This document shows positions 12,071 to 22,454 of a stretch of DNA of 64,000 bases, piece after piece. Where the stretch lies: positions 44,501,446 to 44,565,445 of the forward strand of contig CM055095.1 of the NCBI GenBank assembly GCA_029204225.1, given 5' to 3'. The first letter of the stretch is position 1. Each line of letters starts with the position of its first letter. Source of the stretch: Diphasiastrum complanatum (Eukaryota > Streptophyta > Lycopodiopsida > Lycopodiales > Lycopodiaceae). The translations under genes and the position numbers were made by a program. The notes beneath the pieces are model-generated. The model had not been told where the DNA came from. It saw nothing but the letters and a program-made list of their open reading frames with translations, and did not search any database.

Positions 12071-13263
12071 TGTAGCGCAGGCATCCCAAAGGGAGCCGGG
12101 AACCACGACTTAGCTTCCCAGCCTTCAACTCTTGCCGTCCGAACCCACTTGACATACAAGCAACCAACTCGCCAACAATGATCAGACTTAACCAACTGGA
12201 AGTTCAGAAACCAACATTGAGATCCAACCTGGCGCCATGCCAGATCGGGGGTCCCGATGTGGGTGACTTCCCTCCAAGCAAGCCGCCTGACATACATCAA
12301 ACTTAACCAACTCGAAGCTTTGTTACAAACGAGTAACATCCATTCCAAGCAAGTGGTCTAACTTACATCAGACTTAATCAACTGAAAGCTTCGTCACGAG
12401 CGTTGGAAACCAACCTGGCACCATGCCAGACTGGACAGCCATAAACAGGTAACTTCCACCCAAGCAAGCCATCCAACTCAGCCGACAGGTTAGAGCCCGT
12501 TCTCCAAGGGCTTAACCCATTCACGTTCATGCAAGGAACACTCAGAACCACAAGCCACGACAGATATGGAGACAACCAGAACCTGGACCAAATGGTCCCG
12601 ACAACATACTGCTGGCGCCAGGACTGAATGGTCCCGACGGCATACTGTTGGCGTCCCGGGATACGACCCTCAGCTATGTGCCAAATTAAAAAGTTTGAAG
12701 CGGCCTTACAATTGGCGCTTTTACCGAACACTGAAACCCAGAAGGTAATTAGAGTCAGTTTGAGGAAAATCCCACTTTATTGATAAATTTGAGAAGGTTA
12801 CATTTCAGTGACCGACCCTAGTCTCCGGGGCGCTGGCATGCCAAGGTGAGTGCCAGGACAACATTCCAACAAGGGAGGTTGAGACTTGGTTGGAGCTCGC
12901 CCTGAGTCGCAACCCGCACTCCCCTATAGTATTGGTGGGATTCGCCACCTCCCCTCATACCAAGTACTCTACCCAGGCTGGTAAAGCACGTTGTCTCTCT
13001 CTAGAAAGTCATTTTCTCTCTCTAGAATTTATTGATCCCCAGGCTTCCTTTAATTATGTCTAGTTCGTGTGAGGTGATTGCACATCGATCTGAGCTCTCT
13101 AGACTTCGCTAGAACCGACCAAAGATTTTCAGCCATAGGAACTTGGCGCCGGCTGGATTCTGGTCACAGTGGCGCCGGGAGCTGCAGGCGCGCTGCTGGC
13201 GCTGGGGACAAAGTTGGCGCCAGTGGCGCCGGGAGTAAAGCTTGTAAAGGTAGCTTTACAACA
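12071..13263 (-). repeat. Right (5') LTR of the LARD-like element
   Basis: Begins TGTAGCGCAGG and ends TTTACAACA on the plus strand, 1193 bases. It holds a 37-base duplication around AATGGTCCCGAC and CATACTG (12587-12655) and four GGCGCC palindromes within 13144-13232. Length exceeds the 909-920-base LTRs of the sister element at 57487-62699, partly because of these internal repeats. Confidence 0.7.
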
Positions 13264-13539
13264 GCCAAGCTCATACGACAACTGAGTGATGATCATCATG
13301 ACACATTTAGAACTGACTTTCAAGAGTCATTACTATGTTGTTGCAGGAAGACATGCGAAGGAACAAAGCCTCAAGTTTCTCAGCTGATTCTCACGCTTTA
13401 TACACCAACAAGAGCACGACTAAGCAGAAGAAAAAGAAAGGCCCGAAGCAATCAAGGCCAGACCAGAAACCAGCACAGCACAAAGAATAGTCAAATCCAT
13501 AGGCAAAAAAGAAGCTATTCTATAGATACTTCAAGCGAA

Positions 13540-14090
13540 CCAACCACGAAATTCAGTCAAACATTTGTCGATCCAAGCCCTTCTATCTTATGCTACAACT
13601 GCCGACCTCAAAGTACATCAACTTGATGTACAAACAGCTTATCTAAATGGAGTTATACAAGAAGACATCTACATGATCAAGCCCGAAGGATACATTTTGG
13701 AAAGTATGAAAAATCATGTCTGTAAACTCCACAAGGCGCTTTAAAACAGTCTACCAGAGCTTGGTTTCAAAGGATCAACACATTCCTCATCAAACAAGGA
13801 TTCAAACCAAACATTGCTGATTGCAACGTCTATTCCAAGTTAGTGCAGCAATCCTTCATTATCATCACTTTATATGTGGATGATACGTTGCTCTTCAACA
13901 ACAATACCAATCTGGTCAAGGATTCTAAGCAGACGATGTTTTCAGAGTTCGACATGACTGATGTGGGTGAAACTCACTTTTGTCTAGGCATTCAGATCCA
14001 CAGAGACAGAACGAGACGACTGATTCACTTGATAGAACCTCAATATCATGAATTTTTGCTAACTCCTAAGATTGAATCACACTCTTGAAA
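13540..14090 (+). pseudogene. Ty1/copia reverse transcriptase fragment
   Basis: A broken frame reads HQLDVQTAYLNG, EDIYMIKPEGYI and HVCKLHKAL, then shifts frame and continues as YVDDTLLFNNNTN and HFCLGIQIH. These are the central copia RT blocks, including the YVDD catalytic box. The fragment is closest to the copia relic at 30082-31883. It has stops and frameshifts, is truncated at both ends and has no LTR nearby, so it is non-functional. Confidence 0.85.
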
Positions 14091-14928
14091 AATTCCAGAA
14101 ACTTACAAAAAAAAAATCCTATCAAATTTAGGGTTTCTCCAAAAATGCAAAATATTGATTCAAGCAAATGCTATATGCAAAAGCTAGAATCTTGATATAT
14201 CAATAATAGAATGTAACATCCACAACCATGAGCAATGTTTGTCTCCACATTCTAGTAAGTGATTTAAAAAATTGACCTAATCCAAGTAATTTGACCTAAA
14301 ATGATGCTAGGATCACAAAGATCCACTTTCTATACTTGAAAATGCATGATTTGAGCTAGAAACACCTCCAAATCCACATCGAATTTATGGTGCCCTCAAA
14401 TTATGTCTAGATTTGGCAAATACTCCGACTTTGGCCTTCAATCTGCTCTTATACCATGTGAAAAAACAAATCCAAAACATACTTAATGGATCAACAAGAT
14501 CTTGACCAAATTTGGATGCACATCTAGATTTAGCTACAAGATAGAAATAATCAATTTACACATGCTAGAATTGCATAAATCACTAAGATCTAATCATAAG
14601 AACTAAGATCCAATATGATACTATCCATGTCCATACAACAACAGCATCATACTGTCCTTCACACGTGTGGAAGCAAGAGCAACAATAAAAATGACATTCT
14701 ACACACTAGAAATCAAGAGTCTGTACTTGAGTGTCGTCCGCCTCAAAATTGCCAAAATAGATCAACTAAACAGTTGAATTTTTCACATGTAGTTATGCTA
14801 TCGGATGACATGCGTACAAAAGCCAAGACCAACTCTAATGACAAACAAGTAAATCACATTCAACAGTAATAGAGAGGAATTATTCTATTAAAAAAACACA
14901 CATCAATATTGTCGTAAAATGTGGGGAT
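14091..14928. other. AT-rich region with a possible copia LTR edge
   Basis: At 14446-14456 the minus strand reads TGGTATAAGAG, close to an initiator-Met PBS, and a TGTGAAAAAA sequence begins at 14456 on its right. This would fit the 5' LTR of a minus-strand copia relic, but no matching LTR was found. Otherwise nothing is recognised. Confidence 0.3.
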
Positions 14929-15495
14929 GACCGGCAGCGGAAGCTCGAAGCTTTGAGCATAGGCGTATAGGAACGGAAACGCAATAATTAGCAGCAGAAA
15001 TATTCAAGAAGAATGATTCATACAAATTGCTCAAATGAACAATACACTAGTGAGACAAAAATTGCACTATGATTAATACCAACAGTGAGTACAATGGCTT
15101 GAAGTAATAACTTCAGCTTGTTGAGCGTGATAACGCTGGCTACAAAAAACTCTGATTGAAAGAGAATTTCAATTAACTCTCACATAACTTGATTCAGCTA
15201 ATATATAGATTTACAAGTGTCTATGAAAAATATCTTATGTCTTAACTGTCATTTACTCCAGTTTTGCATCTGTACAAAGTTGGTAACCGCCCTTAAGATA
15301 TTTGTTTCTCGAGCTATTTTAGGGTTGATGATAAGTTGGCGACGTTGGTCTGCAAATGTAGCAAAAATACGAAAAACCGGCAACGAAAGCTCGAAGCTTT
15401 GAGCGTAGGCAGGTAGAAACAGAAACGCAACAGTTAGCAGCAGAAATATTCAAGAAGAATGATTCATACAAATTGTTCAAATGAACAATAACATG
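14929..15495. repeat. Pair of direct repeats of about 115 bp, 446 bp apart
   Basis: Copies at about 14932-15050 and 15377-15490 share AAGCTCGAAGCTTTGAGC and TTAGCAGCAGAAATATTC, and then AGAATGATTCATACAAATTG. They are about 90% alike by eye. They could be remnants of one duplicated or LTR-derived segment; no TG..CA ends or target duplication were established. Confidence 0.7.
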
Positions 15496-15600
15496 ATGAC
15501 CAAAAAAAAAAAATGACATGGAGACCCTTTTTTTTTAATTTTTTAATTTTTTTAAGAGAGTATCCAAATTTAAAATGCTTCAAGTAAATATAGTGTAATG

Positions 15601-16851
15601 TTAAAAAAATGTTTCTTGAGTAGCCACTGTAGTTTCAAGTGACACCTCTTCTACAATTTCCTCGACTACCGTAACCACATTGTAATCTTGAACCAAGACA
15701 TCAACAAATTCTCCTGTATCGCCTACTTTTTTGCTAGCAGGAGGCTGAGGTTTCTTGGATAAGGGAATTACTGAATCCTTACTATTTAAACTCTTTCCCA
15801 CCTCAGATAGTTCATCTGGCAAAACTGAAAGAGATTTCATTCTTATTTTTATAAAATTAACTAAATTAGGATCTAAATCTACTACAACAACATGTTTGCC
15901 TTTCTGAATAGCACACACGCTCGTAGTGGCGCTACCGCTAAATAAATCCAAAACCCAATCAGCTGGGTGAGAAAAAATATCAATTAAATGATTAATTAAT
16001 TGTTGTGGCTTTTGGTAGGGACAAGCCACAGAACCCGTCATTGGATTCTTTAGTTTCTTGGTCACGGTTACTGGAACAAGTTTCAAAAACTTGTCAGTCC
16101 GGAAGTGTTGTAATGAAGCATCGAGCGTTTGTCATCCGAAGAATAATAACTGATGGTTATGTATTCTACTTAATTGCAAAGTCGTGCTCCTCCCGAGTTT
16201 CTAACATTGGGCTTGTACCTAACATGGAACATTACAAGTAAAATAAATAAAAAAATTTAACTTTAAAATAAAAAATTAAAATATAATTATGTATAAAATA
16301 CGAACTAATAATTCAAGAACTTAAAAACTTACCACACATCATTTTCTATTCCTGCATTATAGAAAGTTAGTAGAGCTTTCTGTACTGAAGCTGATTGCCA
16401 AGAAGAATGAAAAATAACAACTTTTCAAATTGAAAAAGTTGTGACTTCGAGAAAACCTTGAATGAAACTATGGATTTCAGTGAATTTGAAGGGAGAATCG
16501 TCATTTAATGAATCCTTCATCTGAAATCCATATGGTGTAGTTTTTTAACTTTTCTGGTTTTTTCTCTAAAAGCTTTTTGGCTTCTGAACTAATATCAACA
16601 TCATAATATTTTTCAGTAGGCCTATCAAAGTCTAATTCTTTACTACTAGAAATTTCTATTGGCTGTTCTACAACTTTCACTTTTTCTATCGCGTTTTTCG
16701 TAGATTTCTTCTTAGTTTTCTTCTTATCTTTAAGAGTTGAAGAATTTTTACTACTTCTAGTAGTTACTTTATTTATCTCTACATCTAAATCAGGCCATTG
16801 ATGGTCTTGATCTTGTGATTCGGACTCTACTTCTATCCTTTGGACTACCAT
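15601..16851 (-). pseudogene. DNA N4/N6-methyltransferase-like domain downstream of a retroelement gag
   Basis: On the minus strand a linker (16851-16501) leads into motifs of a beta-class DNA methyltransferase. DSPF at about 16488-16499 lies where DPPF/Y is expected, then VVIFHSSWQ, WYKPN, VEYITI, KLKNPMTG, CPYQKPQQLI, and LDLFSGSATT followed by VVVVDLD, the AdoMet-binding motif I (usually FSGSGTT). The order, with the catalytic motif before the AdoMet motif, fits the N4/N6 class (Pfam PF01555). WYKPN forms only after removal of a 114-base AT-rich GTAAGT..TTAG intron at 16219-16332. Stops and at least two frameshifts show decay; the DPPF to DSPF and GSG to GSA changes would also impair activity. 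The catalytic N-terminal part is barely preserved. The linker begins in register with the gag tail of the preceding feature (VTTRSSKN resembles VVTRAQKQK of the related gypsy gag), suggesting one transcription unit. Separate insertion into a dead gag remains possible. Confidence 0.7.
16219..16332 (-). other. Probable intron in the methyltransferase-like gene
   Basis: Donor GTAAGT starts at 16332 and the acceptor TTAG ends at 16219 on the minus strand. The 114 bases are very AT-rich. Joining the flanks restores W-Y-K-P-N, the motif expected at that place in the family. Confidence 0.65.
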
Positions 16852-16859
16852 GTCAGTTT

Positions 16860-18100
16860 TAATTTTAGATGGCCGAAGGTCATCTTTTGTAGGCGAGTTT
16901 ACAAACCTCGGTTTAGATCACGGCTGTTGTGGCTGAGCAGTGACAAAGCGGCACAAATTCTACTGACCTATTGGGTTTAGGGCAATCAGACGAATAGTCA
17001 CCTGGGGCTTCGCAATTGTAACACAAACTTACTCTGGGTGGAGGAGTGGAATCTCTTGTCCCTCCTCTACGCAAAATAGTGTACTGTTGAACAATACGCG
17101 ATCTTGATATAATATTCTTTTGGTTAGTAGGAGTTGCAGTATAAGCTACCTCCTCATGATTATTAAACCGACAGAAGAATAATTCCTCTTCAAAATAGTT
17201 AGTCTGTAAACTGAGACAGTTAGTCTTAGAATGACCTTCCTTCCCACAAGCGGTACACCAAACATTGGCGTTAAGCTTTGCTTTCTTTCATTTGGCTTTA
17301 ACGTCAGACATCTGGATTTTTAAATCACTCAGATATCTCAACACTCTTCCTTAATGGATCCATCTTTTTGGATTTCTCCATTTTTTTCTTTCTATCTGAA
17401 TTCCTACTCTTGAATTTCCTATAAGAAGATTTTTCTTCTGATGAAGAAGAATAAGATGAATACTCTAAAGACTCTTCCTCATCTATTGAATCAGATTCTG
17501 ATTCAGACTCAATAGATGATTCAAATTCTTCTGTACGTTTTGATTTATGCTTTTTACTACTTTTTCTCTCATTCCTCTGTCTACGAAAAATTTGAGAAGT
17601 TTTGTAATTTTCAACAGAGGCAATGACATCTCCCAAAGAGGTCATCAATCACTGTCGACAATAACGATCCATTTTCTTAAGCAAGCCGCCCAAGAACCAT
17701 TCTTTTTGCATAGGAACCGGATACTGGGCTCCTAATTTTCCTATTAAATTCTTAACTCTACGAGTATACTTTTAAGTGATTCCTTCGGCTTTTTCTCAAC
17801 AGAATTAAGCCAAGCTAACAATCTAGTGGAGTATCCTATCTCCCTAAATTGCTTAAGAAATGCTGCTTTTAAAGCGTTCCAAGTATTAACTGTCTCCGGT
17901 ACTAATTGACTGTACCAAATCCTAGCTTGCTTCCGTAGAAGACCTAGCAAAATTCTAACTTTGTCCTCGTCTATATGTTTTTTATTTGCTATAGTAATAG
18001 ATTCAAACTGAGACAAATAACTGTCCGCATCTTCAGACGATGATCCCTTAAGGAAAGCGTCTCTGATTTTGGTAGATGTGGGTGGCGCTGGATTCACCAT
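16860..18100 (-). pseudogene. Gypsy-type gag with zinc knuckles
   Basis: Minus-strand order: a retrotransposon gag domain (18100-17744) with DADSYLSQFESI, RIWYSQLVPETVNTW and FLKQFREIGYS; a Ser/Glu- and Lys-rich linker (17648-17325) beginning TSLGDVIASVENY; then CCHC knuckles CTACGKEGHSKTNC near 17220-17260 and CYNCEAPGDYSSDC near 16985-17025. The second knuckle has Asp-Tyr where Gly-His is usual. Gag assembles the particle and binds element RNA. Frames shift between the three parts and stops are present, so it is a pseudogene. It lies directly 5' of the methyltransferase-like domain and about 360 bases 3' of a primer-binding site, as gag should. Protease, RT and integrase are absent. Confidence 0.8.
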
Positions 18101-18457
18101 ATTATTAGGTGGTAAATTAGGAGAACTAGGAGGATCATGGAGACTAGGAGGATCAAGATCTAGACTACGCTCAGATGATAATTCTGATGAAGAAGATTTT
18201 TACTTTGAACTTGGTTCGGAAGTGGAATCAGACGAATCTGATTCTGATGAGTCTGTAGAACTTGGTGTTTCAAATAGACCTTTTCTCAAATGAATCTACA
18301 AACGCTGTAGTAGCGTTAAGAAGATCGTTAAATGCTTCAGATGTTGATAAAACGTTCCTGTTCAATAGTTGCTTGAGAGTACGTTCTTGGCATGTGTTAC
18401 ATAAGGAAGATTCGTAGACTTAATACACTTAAAAATATTACAAAATATGAAAATCAT

Positions 18458-18476
18458 CTCCCCGGCAATGGCGCCA
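18458..18476 (-). promoter_or_regulatory. Primer-binding site, TGGCGCC type
   Basis: The minus strand reads TGGCGCCATTGCCGGGGAG, the PBS typical of many plant Ty3/gypsy elements (tRNA-Asp class). It sits five bases inside a TGTGGTGG sequence that begins at 18482, so a 5' LTR should extend to the right. It belongs to the gag-methyltransferase element on its left. Confidence 0.8.
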
Positions 18477-18481
18477 AATTA

Positions 18482-19186
18482 TGTGGTGGCCTAGTCATTA
18501 TAGATTTCCACAAAATCAATGAATTAACTAGTATAAAAGGTTTGATCGTTCTCCAAGAGAGAGAATAATCTCTTCTTTTGGGTCTGTGATTATAAAAGTT
18601 ACTTTATCTTCCAGGCTCTTCGGATAATAGTAAGCAATCAGATCAGACAACAACTAGCAAATAGATTCATCAAACAGAATTGAATTGGCTAATGATTCCT
18701 CTTAATCGAACACGGTGAATTAGTTCTTATCATATGAAGCAAACTGAACAGAGCATCAAACAAGTTCATTATCTGAACACATAGCTCATTCATAATTGAA
18801 AGAAGTTCTGCTTATGATTATGCTTAACAGCTTTGGCTAATTCCCTGCACACATTAGTCAGAATTGTCGCTCTCTGGTGATGCCTGAAAATCCACGTTAG
18901 AGTAACTGAAATTCAGTAAGAAATGAAAAGTATGTGTGATGCAGTCGAGAGTTTACAAGTGGCTTCAAGATGAAATGAAATGGGGCTTGGCCCGGTCCAC
19001 TAGCCATGGGTCGTGGGACTCGGTTAGGTGATGAGCGTGAACTCGTAGTCGAGAATAGAGCAAGACACTCGGTCGAGACCAGAGTGATGAACTCAGTCGA
19101 GATGGCAATCGTGAGACTTCAAGAGTTTGTTTGCTAACACAGATTGGATGGTTTTGTGAATATGTGTGTCTGTGTAGTGGTGGAAA
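18482..19186 (-). repeat. Probable 5' LTR of the gag-methyltransferase element
   Basis: Begins TGTGGTGGCC next to the PBS. Its right end is unclear: a second PBS appears at 19194, so the last 230 bases may be leader of another element. No matching 3' LTR was found left of 15601, so that element is truncated. No coding content was seen. Confidence 0.45.
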
Positions 19187-19194
19187 TGGCGCCA
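19180..19194 (-). promoter_or_regulatory. Second TGGCGCC-type primer-binding site
   Basis: The minus strand reads TGGCGCCATTTCCAC from 19194, two bases from TGTTCACAAATTCC at 19197, which looks like the start of another LTR. Only the first 10 bases match the canonical PBS. Confidence 0.5.
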
Positions 19195-19196
19195 AA

Positions 19197-20182
19197 TGTT
19201 CACAAATTCCTACAATGAATCTGTGAACACAAGTTTATTCTCTTATCTTGATTTCCAATTCTCTGGAAACCAAGTATTTCTGCCCGTTCCAAGTAGCTGG
19301 CTCGTTAAGATCGATCTTCTTAGTTTGAACCTTTTCAATCAGAAAGACTTAGGTATATACTCAAACACGTTTCCTAGCCTGTCAATGGGATGCACTCCAG
19401 CTACATGCATACACATTCACATGCAACCAAGACTCGTTCAAAATAGATCAGCATTTCAGATAAGTGAACAATCAACGATTCTTGCTACTAATTAGCTCTA
19501 GAAATTCAGGGAACAGTAATGCAAAAAGATTAATTTACAGATCAAGAACAAGAAACAAGAAACTAACCTTCTAACAACATACTAGTAATCCAAGAATCAA
19601 GAAACACCCATCTCTTGATTCTTGGATAACCCAAGGACAATCAAGAACTAGATCGTTAGAAGATATGCAAGATCTGAATCACAACTCCAGCCTATCTAGT
19701 TTACCTAGATGCTGAAAATCACTTAAGCAAAAACAAGAAAACTATTCCACAACTACAATCCACATTGCATAAGGAAAGAAAGCAAGAAATCTACTCTATT
19801 CCACATCCACAAACAAGAGAAAGCAAAGCATGTTCATAGGAGATTCACTCAAGAAAAGAGCCATGAACAAGGAGCTCCAAGATTGCCAATAACTCGTGAA
19901 AGATCTTCTTTATTCAACAAGAGTAATGACAAATACAAGTAAACCTCCCTCACAAGAGAGAGAGAGAGGCTCTTAAATAAACAAGAAGGTTGCCCATGTA
20001 GAGCCCAAGTGGCAATTCCACTAATTTAGAAATTCCAAGTGGAAGTAGCTCTTCCACTAGAGGTCACTCAGGTTGTCCCTCCCCTTTAAATGATGCGTAG
20101 AAGGTTTTGTGGATGTTGATGAAACGACAATATCTCAAGGACTGTCACTCCCATTTAGATGATACGATGAATGGTCCATACA

Positions 20183-20184
<2 letters not shown>
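19197..20184 (-). repeat. Possible LTR and flanking sequence of a second element
   Basis: The start TGTTCACAAATTCC is set by the adjacent PBS. The region is A-rich non-coding with a GA-rich stretch near 19956-19970 beside CTCTTAAATAAA. No partner LTR and no right boundary were recognised, so its extent is a guess. Confidence 0.3.

Positions 20185-20217
<33 letters not shown>
20185..20217. repeat. (CT)n microsatellite, about 16 units
   Basis: Uninterrupted CT run downstream (3' side) of the RNase T2 gene. Confidence 0.95.
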
Positions 20218-20220
<3 letters not shown>

Positions 20221-20231
20221 ATTACTTCCAC

Positions 20232-20415
20232 AGGCAAAAATATTGACTACATGCAGTTGATGGTCATTCTACAAATTGCATGTAGTTGATGGTCATTCTT
20301 CAAATTGCTTGAAAATATTTACTACATGTAGTTGACGGCCATTTCTAAAAATTGCTTGAAAACATTTACTACATGTAGTTGACGGCCATTCTACAAAATG
20401 CTTGAAAATAAAGTT
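20232..20415. repeat. Minisatellite of about 45 bp, four copies
   Basis: Four copies of ACTACATGTAGTTGACGGCC followed by ATTCTACAAATTGCTTGAAA begin near 20246, 20279, 20321 and 20368. Copies differ by small deletions. Two carry the perfect palindrome CTACATGTAG. It lies about 250 bases beyond the RNase T2 stop codon. Confidence 0.8.
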
Positions 20416-20661
20416 GAAGCACTAAGTCAAACTTTCCATGAAACCAGAACTATAAAATCTAACTGGTATTACTAAATGATACACTTCAAGTAAGGAAGCA
20501 ATCGGTTCCAATTCCAAGCCTCCTCTTGCATGAACAACATCTATTTGAGGCTAGCTTCTATTCATGCTTATTGGTTAAGAGAGACTTTGCAAACCTTTAA
20601 AGGCAAGGGTATGGTGATCTTCTTCCATTGCAAAAGGCTTATCACCATTTGACTTGAAATT

Positions 20662-21770
20662 CTAGAAAGAAGGAAATAAAAGTTGTGATGAGCAATGAGA
20701 TTGAGGTAGAATAGGACAGTCTATCAGCGTAGTTGCATCAGTTGCCACACACACATATATTTGGTATAGTTGGTTTTGCCCATTTGCAGCACTGTTGCAT
20801 TCAATGCCTGGTGTGTGAGCAAGGTAGTTGGTTAGGGCATTATTAATGCTGGTGAATGAGTACATTCCGTTATTGGGTTGTATGCGTGCCTTTTGCAATG
20901 CTCCCAAAATGTCAATGGAGCCTCTCAGAGAGAGGACTGCCTTGAAATAGGCATGCTCATCCAGGATAGACTCTGAGCAGGTGCCATGTTTTAGCCACTC
21001 ATGCTGCCAGAAGCTTTCCCCATTGCTACTGGGACATGCCAGAGATGGCCAGTGAGTAGTCAGCCCACCGTTTAGATCTGATATCTGCACAAAATAGGTG
21101 AAAAAGTGAGATGCAAAAAACCACCGTGCTTTTGAATGAAAACATCCCCAACAGATATGCAGCTTGTGCTGAAGGGTTGTCCCAGAAAATGGACCTTGGA
21201 GGCGTTGAAAGCGTTTGCTAAGTCACAGTTGAAGGGATAGGTGCCATCATTGTTATTTGGCCAGAATCCATGGATGGAGAAGTCAGGAGCAGGCTTGCCT
21301 GTTACTGGATAGCAGCAGCTGCTGCTGATGTCACAGAAAGAGCCCGGCCACTGAAAATCAACAAGCTACGTTCATAGGAGTTCTTTCGGAGCTATCAAAT
21401 TCGACAAAATTAACAGTGACATGACACAAAGTAGAATTCCTTGATTGAAAAATATGCTAAACTCTTTTTGAGTATATAGCAGAAAAAACAGTGGAATTTG
21501 GACACTGAGTTCAACAAAAACGATTTATTTTAGGACAGGAATAGATTATGAAGCTGGAGAGCATACTGAAGAGAACTACTATAAGCATCTCGAAATTGCG
21601 AAAATGTTTGGATATCACAGAAGCACGAGCTGGAGGGAGTTTGATCTGTGCACCTGCTGAACAAAGTAGAAAAAGTCGAAGCCTTGAGCCGCAATCAAAA
21701 TGCTGAAGAGGAGGCCTGCAGATAAAGAGAGCTTCTGCAGAGTCAAGGGATTTCGCTCCAGAACACCCAT
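20662..21770 (-). CDS. Ribonuclease T2 (S-like RNase)
   Basis: Three minus-strand exons, 21770-21654, 21350-21195 and 21084-20662, give 231 residues, the usual size. Both introns (303 and 110 bases) are GT..AG, phase 0. Residues 1-30 form a signal peptide with a hydrophobic LLFSILIAA core, so the enzyme is probably secreted or vacuolar. The mature part starts FDFFYFVQQWPGSFC. The first catalytic motif is FSIHGFWPN (His66) and the second FWQHEWLKHGTC (His119, Glu120, Lys123, His124); all catalytic residues are present. Conserved cysteines such as CCYP and LACP, for disulphides, are present. The family cleaves RNA via 2',3'-cyclic phosphates; S-like members respond to phosphate starvation, wounding or senescence. 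The ATG at 21770 begins the only frame with a signal peptide. The gene looks intact and stands alone among transposons. A GA/CT-rich promoter tract lies about 480 bases upstream. Confidence 0.9.
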
Positions 21771-22135
21771 CTCTTGTAAGTTTTCAAATCAACCTATTTC
21801 TCTTCGTCTTTCAACAGCCAACACTTGGGAGAGAGCTTTCTGCATGTGGCCTAGAAGACGTTTCTCTTTATTGCCGAGGGATTGTAGGCAGCCGCCTGCC
21901 ACAATCCACCATCCAAATTGGCCTCTTTCACACTCTCTTGTAATGGGAATCATCCCTGACACTGATGTCTTACTACTACATTCAGTAAAGGAAGGGTAGA
22001 TTCCGTGTACCTGTGAGGAGAAGAACCTGATATTGCCACCATTGGATCGACACGTTAGCTTGCAAAAGCATCCAACCAAACAACTCTCCATGTATTCGGG
22101 AATCGGGATGGGATATGTCATCATAGTCGATACCT
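21771..22135 (-). other. RNase T2 upstream region
   Basis: About 365 bases between the RNase T2 start codon and a small duplication. Minus-strand open frames here resemble no known protein. It should contain the 5' UTR and core promoter, but no unambiguous TATA box was seen. Confidence 0.35.
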
Positions 22136-22221
22136 GATCAAGTAAGCACCTGCTAGAAAAGAATCTGCATTTGATCTTGATCAAGTAAGCACCTGCTAGA
22201 AAAGAATCTGCATTTGATCTT
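22136..22221. repeat. Perfect 43-bp tandem duplication
   Basis: A 43-base unit starting GATCAAGTAAGCACCTGC and ending TTTGATCTT occurs at 22136-22178 and again at 22179-22221 without a mismatch. It lies in the upstream region of the RNase T2 gene. Confidence 0.95.
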
Positions 22222-22241
22222 GAGCTGTAACCTCTCCCACC

Positions 22242-22243
<2 letters not shown>

Positions 22244-22301
<58 letters not shown>
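22244..22301. repeat. (CT)n microsatellite, about 29 units
   Basis: Uninterrupted CT run upstream of RNase T2 (GA on the coding strand of that gene). Confidence 0.95.
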
Positions 22302-22303
<2 letters not shown>

Positions 22304-22451
22304 ATAGTGAATTTATACCATCTCTCTCTCTCTAGAAAATTCTCATGTGTTCTCTCACTTCAACTGCTTTTCAAATGCCCTTCAAATGCATTTTAGGGCA
22401 AATATGGACCAATGAAAACCCTCCGAAACAGGTTTTCTCTAACATAGCATA

Positions 22452-22454
<3 letters not shown>

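Larger units (their letters stand above)
9665..13263 (-). mobile_element. Non-autonomous LTR retrotransposon (LARD-like), 3' LTR truncated
   Basis: The element reads leftwards. Its right (5') LTR spans 12071-13263 and is flanked internally by a primer-binding site at 12055-12068. The left LTR survives only as its last 75 bases (9665-9740), ending CTTTACAACA like the right LTR and followed by a pyrimidine-rich (minus-strand purine) tract at 9741-9752. The 2.3-kb internal region shares long non-coding stretches with the element at 57487-62699, for example about 11597-11810 with 61300-61510, so both belong to one family. No gag, protease or polymerase was recognised inside. The sequence after the right LTR is GCCAA, but its partner at the lost left end cannot be checked. 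Confidence 0.75.

Noticed and set aside
11890-12348. 152-codon minus-strand open frame with Trp-rich content
   Set aside because: It straddles the PBS and LTR boundary of the LARD-like element and is non-coding in the sister element; regarded as chance.
13078-13626. 182-codon plus-strand open frame
   Set aside because: It begins in the LTR, crosses the LTR end, and reads the copia RT fragment in a wrong frame at its 3' end.
15601-16851. Bacterial contamination or a bacterial restriction-modification gene
   Set aside because: The domain is interrupted by a plant-like AT-rich GT..AG intron, has frame decay, and is flanked by plant retroelement sequence without any bacterial gene context.
20232-20415. 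CRISPR-like repeat array
   Set aside because: Repeat units are adjacent with no unique spacers of constant length, and the context is a plant genome; it is a minisatellite.
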